Source of the DNA: Actinomycetota bacterium
Lineage (GTDB): Bacteria; Actinomycetota; Acidimicrobiia; IMCC26256; PALSA-555
Length of the DNA stretch: 64,000 nt
Assembly: GCA_016870355.1 (NCBI GenBank)
Contig: VGBR01000008.1
Coordinates: 1 to 64,000, forward strand
Reading direction: 5' to 3'
Positions 36,465 through 48,187 of the stretch are shown one piece after another. Position 1 is the first letter of the stretch, and each line of letters opens with the position of its first letter. The notes below the pieces were generated by a model. It was given only the letters and a program-made list of their open reading frames with translations. It did no database searches and was not told the DNA's origin. The position numbers and the translations under genes are program-made.

Positions 36465-38471
36465 CTACGACTTCGCCTCCACGAGCGACGCGGTGATGCG
36501 GTCGACCATGTGCGCGGGTACCGGGTCGTAGTGCGAGTGCTTGAGCGTGAAGCGGCCGCGTCCCTGGGTGTGCGATCGCAGGTCGATCGCGTATCGCAGC
36601 ACCTCCGAGGTGGGAACGAGCGCGACCACCTCTACTTCTCCGTTGCCGATCGCGCTCGAGCCCTGGATGCGACCCCGCTTGGAGTTGAGATCGCCCATCA
36701 GGTCGCCCTGGTAGGCCTCGGGTGCGATCACGACCAGCTCGCTGATCGGCTCGAGGAGGATCGGCTGCGCCTTGGCCATCGCCTCCTTGAAGCCCAGCGA
36801 GCCCGCCATCTTGAAGCTCATCTCAGAAGAGTCAACCGGGTGGTACTTGCCGTCGAAGCAGGTGACGCGCACGTCGACCACCGGGAAGCCGTGCAAGCCA
36901 CCGCCTGACATGGTCTCGGCGATGCCCTTCTCGACCGCGGGGATGAACTGGCGAGGGATCGCGCCGCCGACGATCGAATCGACGAACTCGAAGCCGCTTC
37001 CGCGCTCGAGCGGCTCGATGCGCACGAACGCGACGCCGAACTGTCCGTGGCCGCCCGTCTGCTTCTTGTACTTGCCTTCTGCCTCCGCAGTCTCGGTGAT
37101 CGTCTCGCGGTAGGCGACCTTCACATCGTCGGTCTGAACTTCGACGCCGAACTTGCGCGAGAGCTTCTCGAGGGCGATGCCGACGTGCGTCTCACCCATG
37201 CCCCAGAGCAGCGTCTGGTGCGTCTCGGGGTTGCGCTCGATGCGGATCGCGGGGTCTTCGTCCTGGAGACGGTGCAGCGCGTTGGCGAGTTTGTCCTCAT
37301 CACCCTTGTTCTTGGCTTTGATCGCCACGGCCAACGTCGGATTGGGGGGATCAAGTGGTTCGACCTCGATGTCGGTGCCGCGCGTCGCGAGCACGTCGCC
37401 GGTCGCGGTGTCGGTGAGCTTGGCGACGGCACCGATGTCGCCGGCGGACACCGACTTCACCGTCTGTTGCTCCTTGCCGCGCATCGTGGAGAGCTGGTGC
37501 AAGCGCTCCTCGCTCATCGTGCGGCCATTCAAGAGGTTGGCGTCCTGGTCGACGGAGCCCTGGAGCACCTTGAAGAGGTTCACGCGCCCGACATAGGGGT
37601 CCACGATCGTCTTGAACACGAACGCGGCTGGCGGACCGTCTCCGACGCTCGGCGCCGGTCCTTCCTCGGCGATGAAGTGTGCGAGACGGTCGACACCGAC
37701 GAGCTTCGTGGCGCTGCCGCACAGCACCGGGAACACGCTTGCTTCGGCGATGCCCTTGGCGAGTGCCTGCTCGAGCTCCGGCGTGGTGAGCTGCTCGTCG
37801 TCGAGGTAGCGCTCCATCAGCGCGTCGTCGGCGACGACGATGCCCTCGACAAGCGCGTCGTGCACCTTGTGCTCCTCGGTGGCCATGTCGTCGGGCACCG
37901 CGCCGCTCGTGCCCTTGCCGGACGTGCCGTCGTAGGTCACGGCTTCGTCAGTCAGGAGGTCGACCACGCCGGAGAACGATGCCTCTTCACCGATCGGGAG
38001 CTCGAGCGGCGCCACACCAGCACCGAATCGCTCCTTGAGCTGGTCGAGGGTGCGGGCGAACGACGCCCGTTCCCGGTCGAGCTTGTTCACGAAGATCGCG
38101 CGCGGGATTCCCTGCGCCTCGGCGAGTGCCCAGGCCGTCTCGGTCTGCACCTCGACGCCTTCGACCGCCGACACCACGAACACCGCCAGGTCGGCGGCAC
38201 GGAGCGCAGCGGCCACGTCGCCGACGAAGTCGGCGTACCCGGGAGTGTCGATGACGTTGATCTTGTGACCGTCGTACTCAAAGGGCGCGAGCGCGAGCGA
38301 GACCGAGATCGTGCGCTTCTGCTCTTCGGGATCGAAGTCGCACACCGTGGTGCCGTCTTCGACGCGACCCATGCGCGTGATCGCACCCCCGACGAACAGC
38401 AGTGCCTCTGCGAGCGTGGTCTTGCCCGCGCCTCCGTGACCGACCAGGGCCACGTTCCGGATCTTCGACAC
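36465..38471 (-). CDS. fusA2: Elongation factor G-like protein (FusA2/EF-G2 type)
   Basis: GHGGAGKTT, DTPGYADFVGD, NKLDRERA, EF-G domains III-V (KKQTGGHGQFGVAFVRIEPL). Confidence 0.88.
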   Translation of the reverse strand: MSKIRNVALVGHGGAGKTTLAEALLFVGGAITRMGRVEDGTTVCDFDPEEQKRTISVSLALAPFEYDGHKINVIDTPGYADFVGDVAAALRAADLAVFVVSAVEGVEVQTETAWALAEAQGIPRAIFVNKLDRERASFARTLDQLKERFGAGVAPLELPIGEEASFSGVVDLLTDEAVTYDGTSGKGTSGAVPDDMATEEHKVHDALVEGIVVADDALMERYLDDEQLTTPELEQALAKGIAEASVFPVLCGSATKLVGVDRLAHFIAEEGPAPSVGDGPPAAFVFKTIVDPYVGRVNLFKVLQGSVDQDANLLNGRTMSEERLHQLSTMRGKEQQTVKSVSAGDIGAVAKLTDTATGDVLATRGTDIEVEPLDPPNPTLAVAIKAKNKGDEDKLANALHRLQDEDPAIRIERNPETHQTLLWGMGETHVGIALEKLSRKFGVEVQTDDVKVAYRETITETAEAEGKYKKQTGGHGQFGVAFVRIEPLERGSGFEFVDSIVGGAIPRQFIPAVEKGIAETMSGGGLHGFPVVDVRVTCFDGKYHPVDSSEMSFKMAGSLGFKEAMAKAQPILLEPISELVVIAPEAYQGDLMGDLNSKRGRIQGSSAIGNGEVEVVALVPTSEVLRYAIDLRSHTQGRGRFTLKHSHYDPVPAHMVDRITASLVEAKS

Positions 38472-38620
38472 GAGCCGAACCCCCTTCGTCGCGACGGACG
38501 TTCGCGGAGTCTACGGTCGCGCTGCCCCTCGTTCCTCCGGGCACAGACGTTGTGGGAACAGGGGCCGATCAGAGCGCCCTGATACCCTGACCCCTCCGAT
38601 CGTCGAAAGGCTCTCGCCGC

Positions 38621-39301
38621 ATGCTGGACGGACGTTGGCGCGCGAAGGCCGAACGGGGTCTCGATCCCATCGGACGGGCGTTGCATCGCATCGGCGTGTC
38701 GGCTGACGCGCTCACGATCTTCGGACTGTTGGTTGCGATCGGCACCGCTGCGCTCATCGCGAACGGAAACCTGGCGCTCGCGGTCATCGGCGTGATCCTG
38801 ACCGGGCTTCCGGACCTGCTCGATGGCTCGGTCGCGCGCCACAGCGGCACCGCGGGATCACGCGGCGCGTTCCTCGACTCGGTCTGTGACCGGGTCGCTG
38901 ATTCGGTGCTGCTCGCCGGGGTCGCGTGGCACCTGACCGACGAGAGCGCGAACGCCCCCGTGCTGGCACTGGGTGTGCTCGCCTTGTCGCTCCTCGTGTC
39001 CTACGAGCGGGCCAAGGCCGAGGCGCTCGGGTTCTCGGCGCGCGGTGGTGTGATGGAGAGGTTCGAGCGCCTCGTGTTGCTCGGCGTGGGGTTGACCTTC
39101 GACATCCTCATGCCGGTCCTCTGGGTGATGCTGGTGCTGACGGCCGTGACTGCGCTCCATCGGTTCGCGATGGTCTGGCGGCAGGCCAGCCCTTCCGAAC
39201 GGCCCGCGATCTCTGACCGCATGCGCACGAGGTTCGTGCGGAGTCACCGTGCCCGGCGCTACCGCCCGCGCCGCCTATCTCGCGTATCGCGGCGGCGCTG
39301 A
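38621..39301 (+). CDS. pgsA: CDP-alcohol phosphatidyltransferase (probable phosphatidylinositol phosphate synthase)
   Basis: Intact D-x2-DG-x2-AR-x8-G-x3-D-x3-D motif (DLLDGSVARHSGTAGSRGAFLDSVCD); followed by PIM genes. Confidence 0.88.
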   Translation: MLDGRWRAKAERGLDPIGRALHRIGVSADALTIFGLLVAIGTAALIANGNLALAVIGVILTGLPDLLDGSVARHSGTAGSRGAFLDSVCDRVADSVLLAGVAWHLTDESANAPVLALGVLALSLLVSYERAKAEALGFSARGGVMERFERLVLLGVGLTFDILMPVLWVMLVLTAVTALHRFAMVWRQASPSERPAISDRMRTRFVRSHRARRYRPRRLSRVSRRR

Positions 39302-40142
39302 GGTCGCGCGGGCTCTCCCGCGTTCGATCGGAGTGCACGTCGCCCGCGGTGTGTCGCGCGCGATGACAACCGTCTGGACGACTCGGCGGAGGCAAGTCGA
39401 GCGCAACCTCGAGCGGGTGACGCGCGGTGAGCTGAGCCAGGAAGAGCTGCGCCAAGCCTCCGGGCGCCTGTTCGCGAACTACGGCCAGTACTGGCACGAG
39501 CTCTTCCGGCTGCGCCTCAACGACCCCGCGATCGAGCGCGACACCGAGGCGGAGGGCTACGAGCACATCGCCGGGCCACAGGCCGAGGGACGCGGGGTGA
39601 TCCTGGCGCTCCCGCACCTCGGCAACTGGGACGCCGCTGGCGCGTGGCTGGCCGGGCGCGGTCATCACATCACCGTGGTGGCCGAACCACTCGAACCGCC
39701 TGAGCTGTTCTCGTGGTTCGTCGAGCAGCGCCGAGTGCTCGGGATGGAGGTGATCCCGCTCGGCGCCGGCGCGGCCGGGGCATTGCTGCGTGCACTCGCC
39801 GACGGGGGCATCGCGGCTCTTGTGTGCGACCGGGACCTCACCGGTGACGGGGTCGAGGTCGAGCTGTTCGGCGAGCCCACGACGATGCCGGGCGGACCCG
39901 CGGTACTTGCGCTGCGCACCGGTGCGCCGATCGTGCCGGTCGGGATCTACTTCTTGGCGGAAGGCCGCCGACGGCTGCGGATCATGCCGCCGGTGCCCGC
40001 GGAGCGACGGGGGACCGTGCGCGACGATGTGCAGCGCGTGACTCAGGACCTCGCCCGTGTCTTCGAGGAGCTCATCTCGGCTGCCCCCGACAACTGGCTG
40101 ATGATGCAGCCGGTGTGGCCGAGCGACAGTCGCGCGCCATGA
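39249..40142 (+). CDS. Phosphatidylinositol mannoside acyltransferase (LPLAT family)
   Basis: LPHLGNWDAAGAWL, MEVIPL, CDRDLTGDGVEVELFG; between pgsA and pimA. Confidence 0.87.
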   Translation: MPGATARAAYLAYRGGAEVARALPRSIGVHVARGVSRAMTTVWTTRRRQVERNLERVTRGELSQEELRQASGRLFANYGQYWHELFRLRLNDPAIERDTEAEGYEHIAGPQAEGRGVILALPHLGNWDAAGAWLAGRGHHITVVAEPLEPPELFSWFVEQRRVLGMEVIPLGAGAAGALLRALADGGIAALVCDRDLTGDGVEVELFGEPTTMPGGPAVLALRTGAPIVPVGIYFLAEGRRRLRIMPPVPAERRGTVRDDVQRVTQDLARVFEELISAAPDNWLMMQPVWPSDSRAP

Positions 40143-41299
40143 GCGGACCGAACATTGGTGGCGCCGAAGTGCGCCGGCCGCTGCGGGTGGCGTTGATGTG
40201 CCCGTACTCGCTGTCGCTGTTCGGTGGTGTCCAGCTCCAGGTCCTCGGGCTCGCGCGGGCGCTGCGCACCATGGGGGTGGATGCGCGCGTCGTGGCACCG
40301 TCCGATGGGCCGCCGCCCGGCCCGGGGATCATCAGCGTCGGACCAACGCGCCGCTACCCGCAGAACGGCTCCATTGCCCCGATCGCATCAGGCCGCGCCG
40401 TGGCGAACCGAACGCTCGAAGCGCTGCGTTCGTTCACGCCGGACGTGCTCCATCTGCACGAACCCTTCTCTCCAGGCGCAAACCACGCCGCCATCCTCGG
40501 GACCGAGATCCCAGCCGTCGGCACGTTCCACGCCGCGTATCCCGGACGCAACGGTTGGTACGACGCCCTGCGCGTCCCGTTGCGGCGCGTCATCCAGCGA
40601 CTCGCGGTGTGTACCGCCGTGTCGGACGAAGCGATGCGCAACATCGAAGCCACGTTCGATGTGCCGTGCGACATCCTCCCCAATGGGGTCGAGATCGACA
40701 CGTTCGCGAGTGCCGAGCCGTGGCCGACCTCGCGCCCCGCGGTGTTCTTCGTCGGTCGGCATGAGCCGCGCAAGGGACTGCCAGTGCTCATCGACGCGTT
40801 CAGCCGCGTGACCGAGGACGCGGTGCTTTGGGTTGCCGGAAGCGGTCCGGAGACCGATGCCCTCCAAGCGCGCGGCCCGCGTGACGGGCGCATCGAGTGG
40901 TTGGGCGTCATCGACGAGGACGAGAAGGCGCGCCGACTGCGCGGCGCCACGGTCGCCTGCTTCCCGTCGATCGAAGGCGAATCGTTCGGCGTCGTGCTGC
41001 TCGAGGCGATGGCCGCGGGCGCCGCGGTGGTTGCATCCGATCTCACCGGATACCGGGACGTGTCCAGCGATGGGCGCGACGTGCTGCTCGTGCCCCCGGG
41101 CGATCCCGCGGCGCTCGCCGTCGCCCTTGAACGCGCACTCGGGGACAAGGCATTGCGAGCCGCACTCGTCGCCGCTGGCAACACGCGGGCGAAGGAGTTC
41201 GGGATGGGTCAGCTCGCGGAGTCCTTCCTCGAGCGCTACGACGCCGCCATCGGGGGTGCGGTCGGTCGTCTCGACCGGAGAAGTCCGGCGAGGCTCTGA
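40139..41299 (+). CDS. pimA: Phosphatidylinositol alpha-mannosyltransferase
   Basis: GT4 fold: [59 protein letters not shown]. Confidence 0.9.
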   Translation: MSGPNIGGAEVRRPLRVALMCPYSLSLFGGVQLQVLGLARALRTMGVDARVVAPSDGPPPGPGIISVGPTRRYPQNGSIAPIASGRAVANRTLEALRSFTPDVLHLHEPFSPGANHAAILGTEIPAVGTFHAAYPGRNGWYDALRVPLRRVIQRLAVCTAVSDEAMRNIEATFDVPCDILPNGVEIDTFASAEPWPTSRPAVFFVGRHEPRKGLPVLIDAFSRVTEDAVLWVAGSGPETDALQARGPRDGRIEWLGVIDEDEKARRLRGATVACFPSIEGESFGVVLLEAMAAGAAVVASDLTGYRDVSSDGRDVLLVPPGDPAALAVALERALGDKALRAALVAAGNTRAKEFGMGQLAESFLERYDAAIGGAVGRLDRRSPARL

Positions 41300-41376
41300 C
41301 CTGTGGACAGAGGCGTCGCGACGCCTTCTATGATGTCGCCGGACCGAATCAGCCAGCGCTTCGGAGGGGTCGGCCA

Positions 41377-41937
41377 GTGACACCTGTGTATGTGATCGTC
41401 GGTGTTCTCGTTGTTCTGCTCCTCATCGTCATCCTCATCTACAACAGCCTGATCCGGTCGCGGAACCGCGTCGACAACGCGTGGTCGCAGATCGACGTGC
41501 AGCTCAAGCGGCGCTACGACCTGATCCCGAACCTCGTGGAGACGGTCAAAGGCTACGCGGCTCACGAGCGTCAGACCCTCGAAGCCGTCACGAGCGCGCG
41601 TGCACAGGCCATCGACGCGCAGCAGAGTGGCACGGTCGGCCAGCAGGCCCAGGCTGAGAACGCGCTGACGGGCGCGTTGAAGAGCCTGTTTGCAGTGTCT
41701 GAGGCCTACCCCGACCTCAAGGCCAACCAGAACTTCCTGCAGCTGCAGGAAGAGCTCACGTCGACCGAGGACCGCATCGCCTACGCGCGGCAGTTCTACA
41801 ACGACAGCGTGCTCAGCTACAACAACTCGATCCAGGTCTTCCCGAAGAACATCCTCGCTGGGATGTTCAACTTCGAGAAGCGGGAGTTCTTCGAGGGCGA
41901 GGCCGAGGCGCAGGGGCCGGTCAAGGTCGAGTTCTAG
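41377..41937 (+). CDS. lemA: LemA family protein
   Basis: N-terminal [37 protein letters not shown]. Confidence 0.94.
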   Translation: MTPVYVIVGVLVVLLLIVILIYNSLIRSRNRVDNAWSQIDVQLKRRYDLIPNLVETVKGYAAHERQTLEAVTSARAQAIDAQQSGTVGQQAQAENALTGALKSLFAVSEAYPDLKANQNFLQLQEELTSTEDRIAYARQFYNDSVLSYNNSIQVFPKNILAGMFNFEKREFFEGEAEAQGPVKVEF

Positions 41938-41976
41938 TCACTCCGCACGCTTGGTCCGGCACGTGAGCGCCAGGAG

Positions 41977-42930
41977 TTGAAGAAGATGAGCGAGGCTCCA
42001 CAGCCCGTCGCGCGTACCGACTTCTACCAGGAGATCCGGCGCAACAAGTGGCGGACGTTCTGGATCCTCGTGGCGTTCGTCGTGCTCATCCTGCTGGTCG
42101 GCGCGGCCTTCGACGTCCTCATCGGGGCGGGGTTCGTGGCGGTGGCGATCGCGTTGGTCGTCGCGATCGTGATGGCGTTCTTCTCCTACTTCTATTCAGA
42201 TCGCGTGGCGCTGGCGGCTTCTCGCGCGAAGCCGGCTGAAGGGGAGGAGTACCGCCGCTATCACAACCTGGTCGAGGGGCTGTGCATCGCTGCCGGCTTG
42301 CCGAAGCCCAAGCTCTACGTCGTCGAAGACCCGGCCCCGAACGCCTTTGCGACCGGCCGCAACCCGAAGCACTCGTCGCTGGCGGTCACCACCGGCCTGC
42401 TCAACATGATGAACCGCGTCGAGCTCGAGGGCGTGATCGCCCATGAGCTGTCGCACGTGAAGAACTACGACATCCTCGCTGGCACGGTCGCCGTCATCGC
42501 AGTCGGCACGATCGCCCTCTTGGCTGACCTCGGGCTGCGTTTCATGTGGTTCGGAGGGGGGAAGGGTCGTCGCGACTCGCGCGACAGCGGAGGGATCGGA
42601 ATCGTGCTCGTGATCATTGCGTTTGCCTTGCTGGTGCTGGCGCCCGTCGCCGCGCAGCTGATGCAGTTCTCGATGAGTCGCAAGCGCGAGCTGCTCGCGG
42701 ACGCCACCGGGGTGCAGCTGACTCGATACCCACCCGGTCTGTGCTCCGCGCTCAAGAAGCTTCGAGACGACACCGCCGTCGTCCACTACGCGACGCGGGC
42801 TACCGCGCAGCTCTGGATCGAGTCGCCGTTGGAGCGGGACAAGGAGAAGAAGCAGGGGAGCTGGTTGAACCGCGCGTTCGACACGCACCCTCCGCTCGAC
42901 GACCGGATCCGCACGCTGGAGTCCATGTGA
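41977..42930 (+). CDS. htpX: M48 family zinc metalloprotease (HtpX-like)
   Basis: HELSHVKNYD motif, four TM segments; adjacent to lemA. Confidence 0.92.
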   Translation: MKKMSEAPQPVARTDFYQEIRRNKWRTFWILVAFVVLILLVGAAFDVLIGAGFVAVAIALVVAIVMAFFSYFYSDRVALAASRAKPAEGEEYRRYHNLVEGLCIAAGLPKPKLYVVEDPAPNAFATGRNPKHSSLAVTTGLLNMMNRVELEGVIAHELSHVKNYDILAGTVAVIAVGTIALLADLGLRFMWFGGGKGRRDSRDSGGIGIVLVIIAFALLVLAPVAAQLMQFSMSRKRELLADATGVQLTRYPPGLCSALKKLRDDTAVVHYATRATAQLWIESPLERDKEKKQGSWLNRAFDTHPPLDDRIRTLESM

Positions 42931-44036
42931 GATTGGTTGGGTGGCGAGCGCGCGCCGGCACGCTCGCAGCGTGCGTAGTGCTCGTGGCCGGCGCGTGCAG
43001 CGACGGGAGCAGCGAGCAGGCCGCGAAGCCGAAGAAGCCGACACCGACGAGCACCACCACGACGACCATCCCGGTCCCGGTCGCACCGTTCACCAACCTG
43101 CCCGACACCGATGGCGTGGCGAATGGGCGCGCGTCGTTGGCGGTCAAGATCGAGAACAGCCCGGACGCGCGGCCGCAGTCCGGCCTCGATGTCGCCGACA
43201 TCGTCTATGAAGAGGTCGTCGAGGGTGGGATCACCCGGTTCTGGGCCGTCTTCAACTCGCGAGCACCGGAGAGCGTCGGCCCGGTGCGTTCGGTGCGGGC
43301 CATGGACCCCGGCATCATCAGTCCGCTTGGCGGGGTGATCGCGTACTCGGGTGGCACCGGTCCGAACGTTGCGCTCGTCCGGGCAACCGGCTTGGTGTAC
43401 GTGGACGAAGGCAACGCCGCCGATTCGCTGTACCGGGAGGGAAGTCGCAGCGCGCCGCACAACCTCTACGGGCGCACGGCGTCGTTGTGGGCGCGAGGTG
43501 GCACACCAGTACCACCACGACCGATGTTCCAGTACGTCGACGAAGGTGAATCGTTCACCGGCGTCCCGATCATCGCCTTCACGGTCGGCTTCCAGCCCGG
43601 CTACGACGTGACCTACGTGTGGAACGAGGCGCGGGCGGGTTGGCTCCGCTACCAACCGGCAAACGCACGGTTCGACGCAATCGGATCGACGCCGATCCCG
43701 AACCAGGTCGCGCCGCAGAACGTCATCGTGCAGTTCATCGACTACCCGAGGGGCTCCGAGGGTGACGTGATGGGCAGCGGCGCCGCCTGGGTGTTCTCGA
43801 ACGGACAGTACGTGCAAGGCACGTGGACCAAGCTCTACCAAGGCGCGCCGACCAGCTTCAGCGACGCCAACGGTGAACCGATCGCGCTGACGCCCGGTCA
43901 GACCTGGGTCGAGCTCTTCCCGACGGGTGGGCCCGTGGGTGTGCTCGCGCCGCCACCCACGACGACCTCGACGCAGCCCGAGAAGAACCAGGACGACGAC
44001 AAGAAGAAGCAGAAGAACCAGCAGGACGACGACTAG
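42927..44036 (+). CDS. DUF3048 (YerB-like) domain lipoprotein (GTG 42927)
   Basis: Signal peptide and Cys (VVLVAGACS), then [37 protein letters not shown]. Confidence 0.85.
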   Translation: MRLVGWRARAGTLAACVVLVAGACSDGSSEQAAKPKKPTPTSTTTTTIPVPVAPFTNLPDTDGVANGRASLAVKIENSPDARPQSGLDVADIVYEEVVEGGITRFWAVFNSRAPESVGPVRSVRAMDPGIISPLGGVIAYSGGTGPNVALVRATGLVYVDEGNAADSLYREGSRSAPHNLYGRTASLWARGGTPVPPRPMFQYVDEGESFTGVPIIAFTVGFQPGYDVTYVWNEARAGWLRYQPANARFDAIGSTPIPNQVAPQNVIVQFIDYPRGSEGDVMGSGAAWVFSNGQYVQGTWTKLYQGAPTSFSDANGEPIALTPGQTWVELFPTGGPVGVLAPPPTTTSTQPEKNQDDDKKKQKNQQDDD

Positions 44037-44075
44037 CGCGACCGATACCCCGGCCGACGCGGATCGGCCCGCCGG

Positions 44076-44081
44076 TACACT
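44076..44081 (+). promoter_or_regulatory. Candidate -10 (TACACT) 7 nt before pdxS ATG
   Basis: TANNNT at leaderless spacing. Confidence 0.5.
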
Positions 44082-44088
44082 TGCCTGC

Positions 44089-44994
44089 ATGAGCACCGAC
44101 GCTCCCGGGCCTGCCTCGCACACTGTCGGCACGACTCGCGTGAAGCGCGGGCTCGCCGAGATGCTGCGGGGCGGCGTCATCATGGATGTCGTCACCCCCG
44201 ACCAGGCCAAGGTCGCTGAAGATGCCGGTGCGGTCGCGGTGATGGCGCTCGAGCGCGTGCCGGCCGACATTCGGCGTGATGGCGGCGTGGCGCGGATGAG
44301 CGATCCGGCCATGATCGAGGGAATCCGCCAGGCAGTCACGATCCCCGTCATGGCGAAGTGCCGAATCGGCCACTTCGCCGAGGCCCAGGTGCTCGAGTCG
44401 CTTGGTGTCGACTACGTCGACGAGAGCGAAGTCCTCACGCCGGCCGACGAGGCGCACCACGTCGACAAGTGGGCGTTCACCGTCCCGTTCGTGTGTGGGG
44501 CGACGAACCTGGGGGAGGCGCTCCGGCGCATCGCCGAAGGCGCCGCGCTCATCCGTTCCAAGGGTGAAGCCGGCACCGGCAACATCGTCGAGGCAGTTCG
44601 GCACCTCCGTTCGATCCTCGGCGACATCCGCAAGATTCAGGTCGCGGACGAAGCTGAGCGCTTCGCGTGGGCCAAAGAGCTGCGCGCGCCCGTCGACCTC
44701 GTGCAGCAGGTTGCCGAGCGCGGCGAGCTCCCCGTGCCGTTGTTCTGCGCCGGCGGCATCGCTACTCCGGCCGACGCCGCGTTGGTGATGCAGCTGGGTG
44801 CGCAGGCCGTGTTCGTGGGCAGCGGCATCTTCAAGAGTGAGGACCCGTCACCGCGCGCAAAGGCGATCGTTGAGGCGACGACGCACTTCCGGGACCCGGC
44901 GATCGTGGCGAAGGTCTCCCGAGGCCTCGGTGAGCCGATGCGCGGCGAGGAGATCGAGGGCCTCGAGGTAAAGCTCGCCGAACGCGGCTGGTAG
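44089..44994 (+). CDS. pdxS: Pyridoxal 5'-phosphate synthase subunit PdxS
   Basis: [38 protein letters not shown]. Confidence 0.97.
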   Translation: MSTDAPGPASHTVGTTRVKRGLAEMLRGGVIMDVVTPDQAKVAEDAGAVAVMALERVPADIRRDGGVARMSDPAMIEGIRQAVTIPVMAKCRIGHFAEAQVLESLGVDYVDESEVLTPADEAHHVDKWAFTVPFVCGATNLGEALRRIAEGAALIRSKGEAGTGNIVEAVRHLRSILGDIRKIQVADEAERFAWAKELRAPVDLVQQVAERGELPVPLFCAGGIATPADAALVMQLGAQAVFVGSGIFKSEDPSPRAKAIVEATTHFRDPAIVAKVSRGLGEPMRGEEIEGLEVKLAERGW

Positions 44995-45090
44995 GCCATG
45001 ACTCGGAGGCCTCCAGGTGATCGGCAAGGCGCCCGGCGCGGTCCGTAGGACGACGAGCGGGTACCCCGATCGTCGAGCGGCGGTTGCCAA

Positions 45091-45666
45091 GTGAAGGCGG
45101 GCGTCTTGGCATTGCAGGGAGCGTTTCGCGAGCACGGTGAGGTGCTCGACGCACTGGGCGTCGCGACCATCGAAGTTCGAACTCCACACGAGCTCGCAGG
45201 AATCGACGCGCTCGTCATACCCGGCGGCGAGTCGACGACGATGGGCATGCTCCTCGACACGTCAGGGTTGCGGGAGCCGATCGCGGAGCGACTGCGCGAG
45301 AGCCTGCCTGTGTTCGGGACCTGCGCCGGGTTGATCCTGCTGGCCGACGACGTGATCGACGGTCGCCCTGACCAAGAGCCGTTCGGTGTGCTCGACGCTC
45401 GAGTGCGGCGCAATGCATACGGTTCACAGCTCGCGTCGTTCGAAGCTGATCTCGACGTGCGAGGCCTCGCCGGCGGGTCGTTCCGGGCGGTGTTCATCCG
45501 CGCCCCGGTCGTCGAGGCAGTGGGCGATGCCGTTGAGGTCCTCGCCGAGCACGACGGCCACCCTGTGCTCGTGCGACAGGGCAGGATCTTCGCCTCGACC
45601 TTCCACCCGGAGCTGTCGGGCGACCTACGTATCCATGAACGGTTCCTCAGTGAGGTGATGACATGA
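45091..45666 (+). CDS. pdxT: Pyridoxal 5'-phosphate synthase glutaminase subunit PdxT
   Basis: GVLALQGAFREH, PGGESTTMG, FGTCAGLILL, FHPEL. Confidence 0.96.
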   Translation: MKAGVLALQGAFREHGEVLDALGVATIEVRTPHELAGIDALVIPGGESTTMGMLLDTSGLREPIAERLRESLPVFGTCAGLILLADDVIDGRPDQEPFGVLDARVRRNAYGSQLASFEADLDVRGLAGGSFRAVFIRAPVVEAVGDAVEVLAEHDGHPVLVRQGRIFASTFHPELSGDLRIHERFLSEVMT

Positions 45667-46415
45667 GCGGCCATTCCAAGTGGCACTCCATCAAGCACAA
45701 GAAGGGTGCCGCCGACAAGGCGCGCGGCAAGCTCTTCGCCAAGCTGATCCGACAGATCGAAGTGGCGGCGCGAGAGGGCGGGGGCGAAGTCGATGCGAAC
45801 CCGACCTTGCGCACGATGGTGCAGAAGGCTCGTGACGCATCAGTGCCGACTGATACAATCAAGAACGCGATCAAGCGAGGAACCGGCGAGCTAGAGGGCG
45901 TTCGGTACGAGACCGTTACCTACGAGGGCTACGCCACGAACGGTGTCGCGGTGCTCGCTGAGTGCCTCACGGACAACCGAAACCGCACCGGCCAAGAGGT
46001 CAAGAACGTGTTCACGCGCAACGGCGGCTCGCTTGCAGAGCCGGGCGCGGTCTCGTGGCAGTTCGAGCGCAAGGGCGTGATCATCCTGGAGAAGGCGGCC
46101 GCGACCGAGGACGACCTCATGCTCATCGCGCTCGACGCTGGCGCCGAGGACATCACCGATCAGGGCGACGCGTGGGAGGTCACCACCGGCCCGACCGAAC
46201 TCCACGCCGTGCGCAGCGCGATCGACGCGGCCGGCATCGCGGTCACGAGCGCCGATCTGACGATGCTTGCGACCACGACCGTTGCGCTCGGTGCCGAGGC
46301 TGACGCACGCGCGGTCCTCCGGGTGATCGACGCGTTAGAGGAGCACGACGACGTGCAGAACGTGTTCGCCAACTTCGACATCCCCGACGAGGTGCTCGAG
46401 TCGGTCATGGCATGA
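45663..46415 (+). CDS. yebC: YebC/PmpR family translation/transcription regulator
   Basis: [40 protein letters not shown]. Confidence 0.97.
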   Translation: MSGHSKWHSIKHKKGAADKARGKLFAKLIRQIEVAAREGGGEVDANPTLRTMVQKARDASVPTDTIKNAIKRGTGELEGVRYETVTYEGYATNGVAVLAECLTDNRNRTGQEVKNVFTRNGGSLAEPGAVSWQFERKGVIILEKAAATEDDLMLIALDAGAEDITDQGDAWEVTTGPTELHAVRSAIDAAGIAVTSADLTMLATTTVALGAEADARAVLRVIDALEEHDDVQNVFANFDIPDEVLESVMA

Positions 46416-46879
46416 GCAAAGGCCCGCAGGTCGGTGATCCCGCGCCCGACTTCACGTTGCCTGGCGTGCAGGGGCACGACCGCCGTGGCTACACCCTGTC
46501 GGACTACCGCGGGCAGAAGGTGCTCCTCGCGTTCTATCCGGGTGACTTCACCCTGGGATGCACGCGTCAGATGTGCACGTACCGTGACAACTTCGACGAG
46601 TTCACCGACGTTGATGCCACCGTGTTTGGCATCTCGCCGCAGGACGTCGACAGTCACGAGCGATGGATCGAGAAGCAGGGCTTCCAGTTCCCACTGCTTG
46701 CCGACACCGATCGCAAGGTGGCCGAGGCGTACGGCATCGCCGCACCGGTGATCGGAGTCCGGCGCTCGATCTTCGCCATCGACACCGCGGGTCTCGTGCA
46801 GTACCGCTGCACCGGCACCGTGCGGGCGATCTTCAAGCCACCGAAGGCGATCGCGGAGATCCTCGACCGAGCACCTTGA
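46412..46879 (+). CDS. bcp: Thioredoxin-dependent peroxiredoxin (Bcp/AhpC-TSA family)
   Basis: [34 protein letters not shown]. Confidence 0.87.
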   Translation: MSKGPQVGDPAPDFTLPGVQGHDRRGYTLSDYRGQKVLLAFYPGDFTLGCTRQMCTYRDNFDEFTDVDATVFGISPQDVDSHERWIEKQGFQFPLLADTDRKVAEAYGIAAPVIGVRRSIFAIDTAGLVQYRCTGTVRAIFKPPKAIAEILDRAP

Positions 46880-46910
46880 ACCGCCCGACCGCACTAGATT
46901 GCGGCCCGTC

Positions 46911-47369
46911 ATGGACGTCTCGGTCACAGTCAACGGTCAGCCGCAGCGGCACGACGTCGAACCGCGCACGTTGCTCGTGCAGTTCTTGCGCGAGTCGTGC
47001 GATCTGACCGGCACGAAGGTCGGATGCGACACGTCGTCGTGTGGCGCGTGCACCGTCCTCGTCGATGGCGAGTCGGTGAAGTCGTGCACGATGCTCGCAG
47101 CGCAAGCCGATGGCAGCTCCATCACCACGATCGAGGGCCTCGCGCAGGGCGGTCTGCAGCATCCTGTGCAGCAGGCGTTCGCGGAGCACCACGGCCTCCA
47201 GTGCGGCTACTGCACCTCGGGCATGGTGCTCGCTGCGGTCTCGTTCCTCGATGAGAACCCGAACCCCACCGAAGCGGACGTCCGACTTGGTCTCGAGGGC
47301 AACCTCTGTCGCTGCACCGGCTACCACAACATCGTGCAAGCCGTGCTCGCCGCGGCCCGGTCGAGATGA
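46911..47369 (+). CDS. 2Fe-2S small subunit of a xanthine dehydrogenase/CO dehydrogenase-family molybdo-hydroxylase (CoxS-like)
   Basis: [16 protein letters not shown] and [10 protein letters not shown]...CRCTGYHNI cluster motifs. Confidence 0.92.
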   Translation: MDVSVTVNGQPQRHDVEPRTLLVQFLRESCDLTGTKVGCDTSSCGACTVLVDGESVKSCTMLAAQADGSSITTIEGLAQGGLQHPVQQAFAEHHGLQCGYCTSGMVLAAVSFLDENPNPTEADVRLGLEGNLCRCTGYHNIVQAVLAAARSR

Positions 47370-48187
47370 TCCCGGCGCCGTTCGAGTACGTGCGCGCGGC
47401 ATCAGCCGACGAAGCGCTTGCCGCGCTGGCCGAGCACGGCGACGATGCGAAGCTGCTCGCGGGCGGGATGTCGCTCCTGCCCCTCATGAAGCTGCGGCTC
47501 TCGACTCCGACCGTGCTCGTCGACGTAGGGCGAATCAGTGATCTCGCGCACATCACTGATGCCGGTGATCACCTCGCGATCGGTGCGCTGACCCGTCATC
47601 GCGAGCTCGAGACCAGCGACCTCTTGGCGAAAGAGTGCAACGTGCTGCGCTCGGTGGCCGCAGAGGTGGGTGACAACCAGGTTCGCCACCGAGGAACGAT
47701 CGGCGGATCCACCGCACACGGCGACCCGGCGTCCGACCTTCCCGCGGTGTTGCTGGCACTAGACGCAACGCTGGTCGCACGTGGGCCGAATGGCGAGCGC
47801 ACGATTGCCGCGAGCGAGTTCTTCCAGGGCTTCCTCGAGACGGTCCTGGCGCCCGACGAGCTGTTGACGGAGATCCGGGTGCCCAAGACCGGACCGACGG
47901 GGTTCTCGTACCAGAAGTTCAACCGTCGCGCGCAGGACTGGGCGATCGTGGGTGCGCTGGCCATTCGCAACGGAACGACACGCGTCGCACTGGTGAACAT
48001 GGGTGCGACGCCAGTGCGCGCACAGGCAGTGGAAGCCGCGCTCGCGGGCGGTGCAACCGCACACGATGCGGCTGCCCATGCGGCTGAAGGCACGGAGCCG
48101 CCGTCGGATTTGAACGCGGGACCTGAGTACCGCGAGCACCTCGCACGTGTGCTCGTGCGCCGAGCACTCGAAGCCGCCGGCGTGTGA
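47366..48187 (+). CDS. FAD-binding medium subunit of a molybdo-hydroxylase (CoxM-like)
   Basis: [42 protein letters not shown]. Confidence 0.92.
   Translation: MIPAPFEYVRAASADEALAALAEHGDDAKLLAGGMSLLPLMKLRLSTPTVLVDVGRISDLAHITDAGDHLAIGALTRHRELETSDLLAKECNVLRSVAAEVGDNQVRHRGTIGGSTAHGDPASDLPAVLLALDATLVARGPNGERTIAASEFFQGFLETVLAPDELLTEIRVPKTGPTGFSYQKFNRRAQDWAIVGALAIRNGTTRVALVNMGATPVRAQAVEAALAGGATAHDAAAHAAEGTEPPSDLNAGPEYREHLARVLVRRALEAAGV

Noticed and set aside
37047-38582. 511-aa plus-strand ORF opposite fusA2
   Set aside because: Antisense to a clear EF-G-like protein; composition typical of shadow frames.
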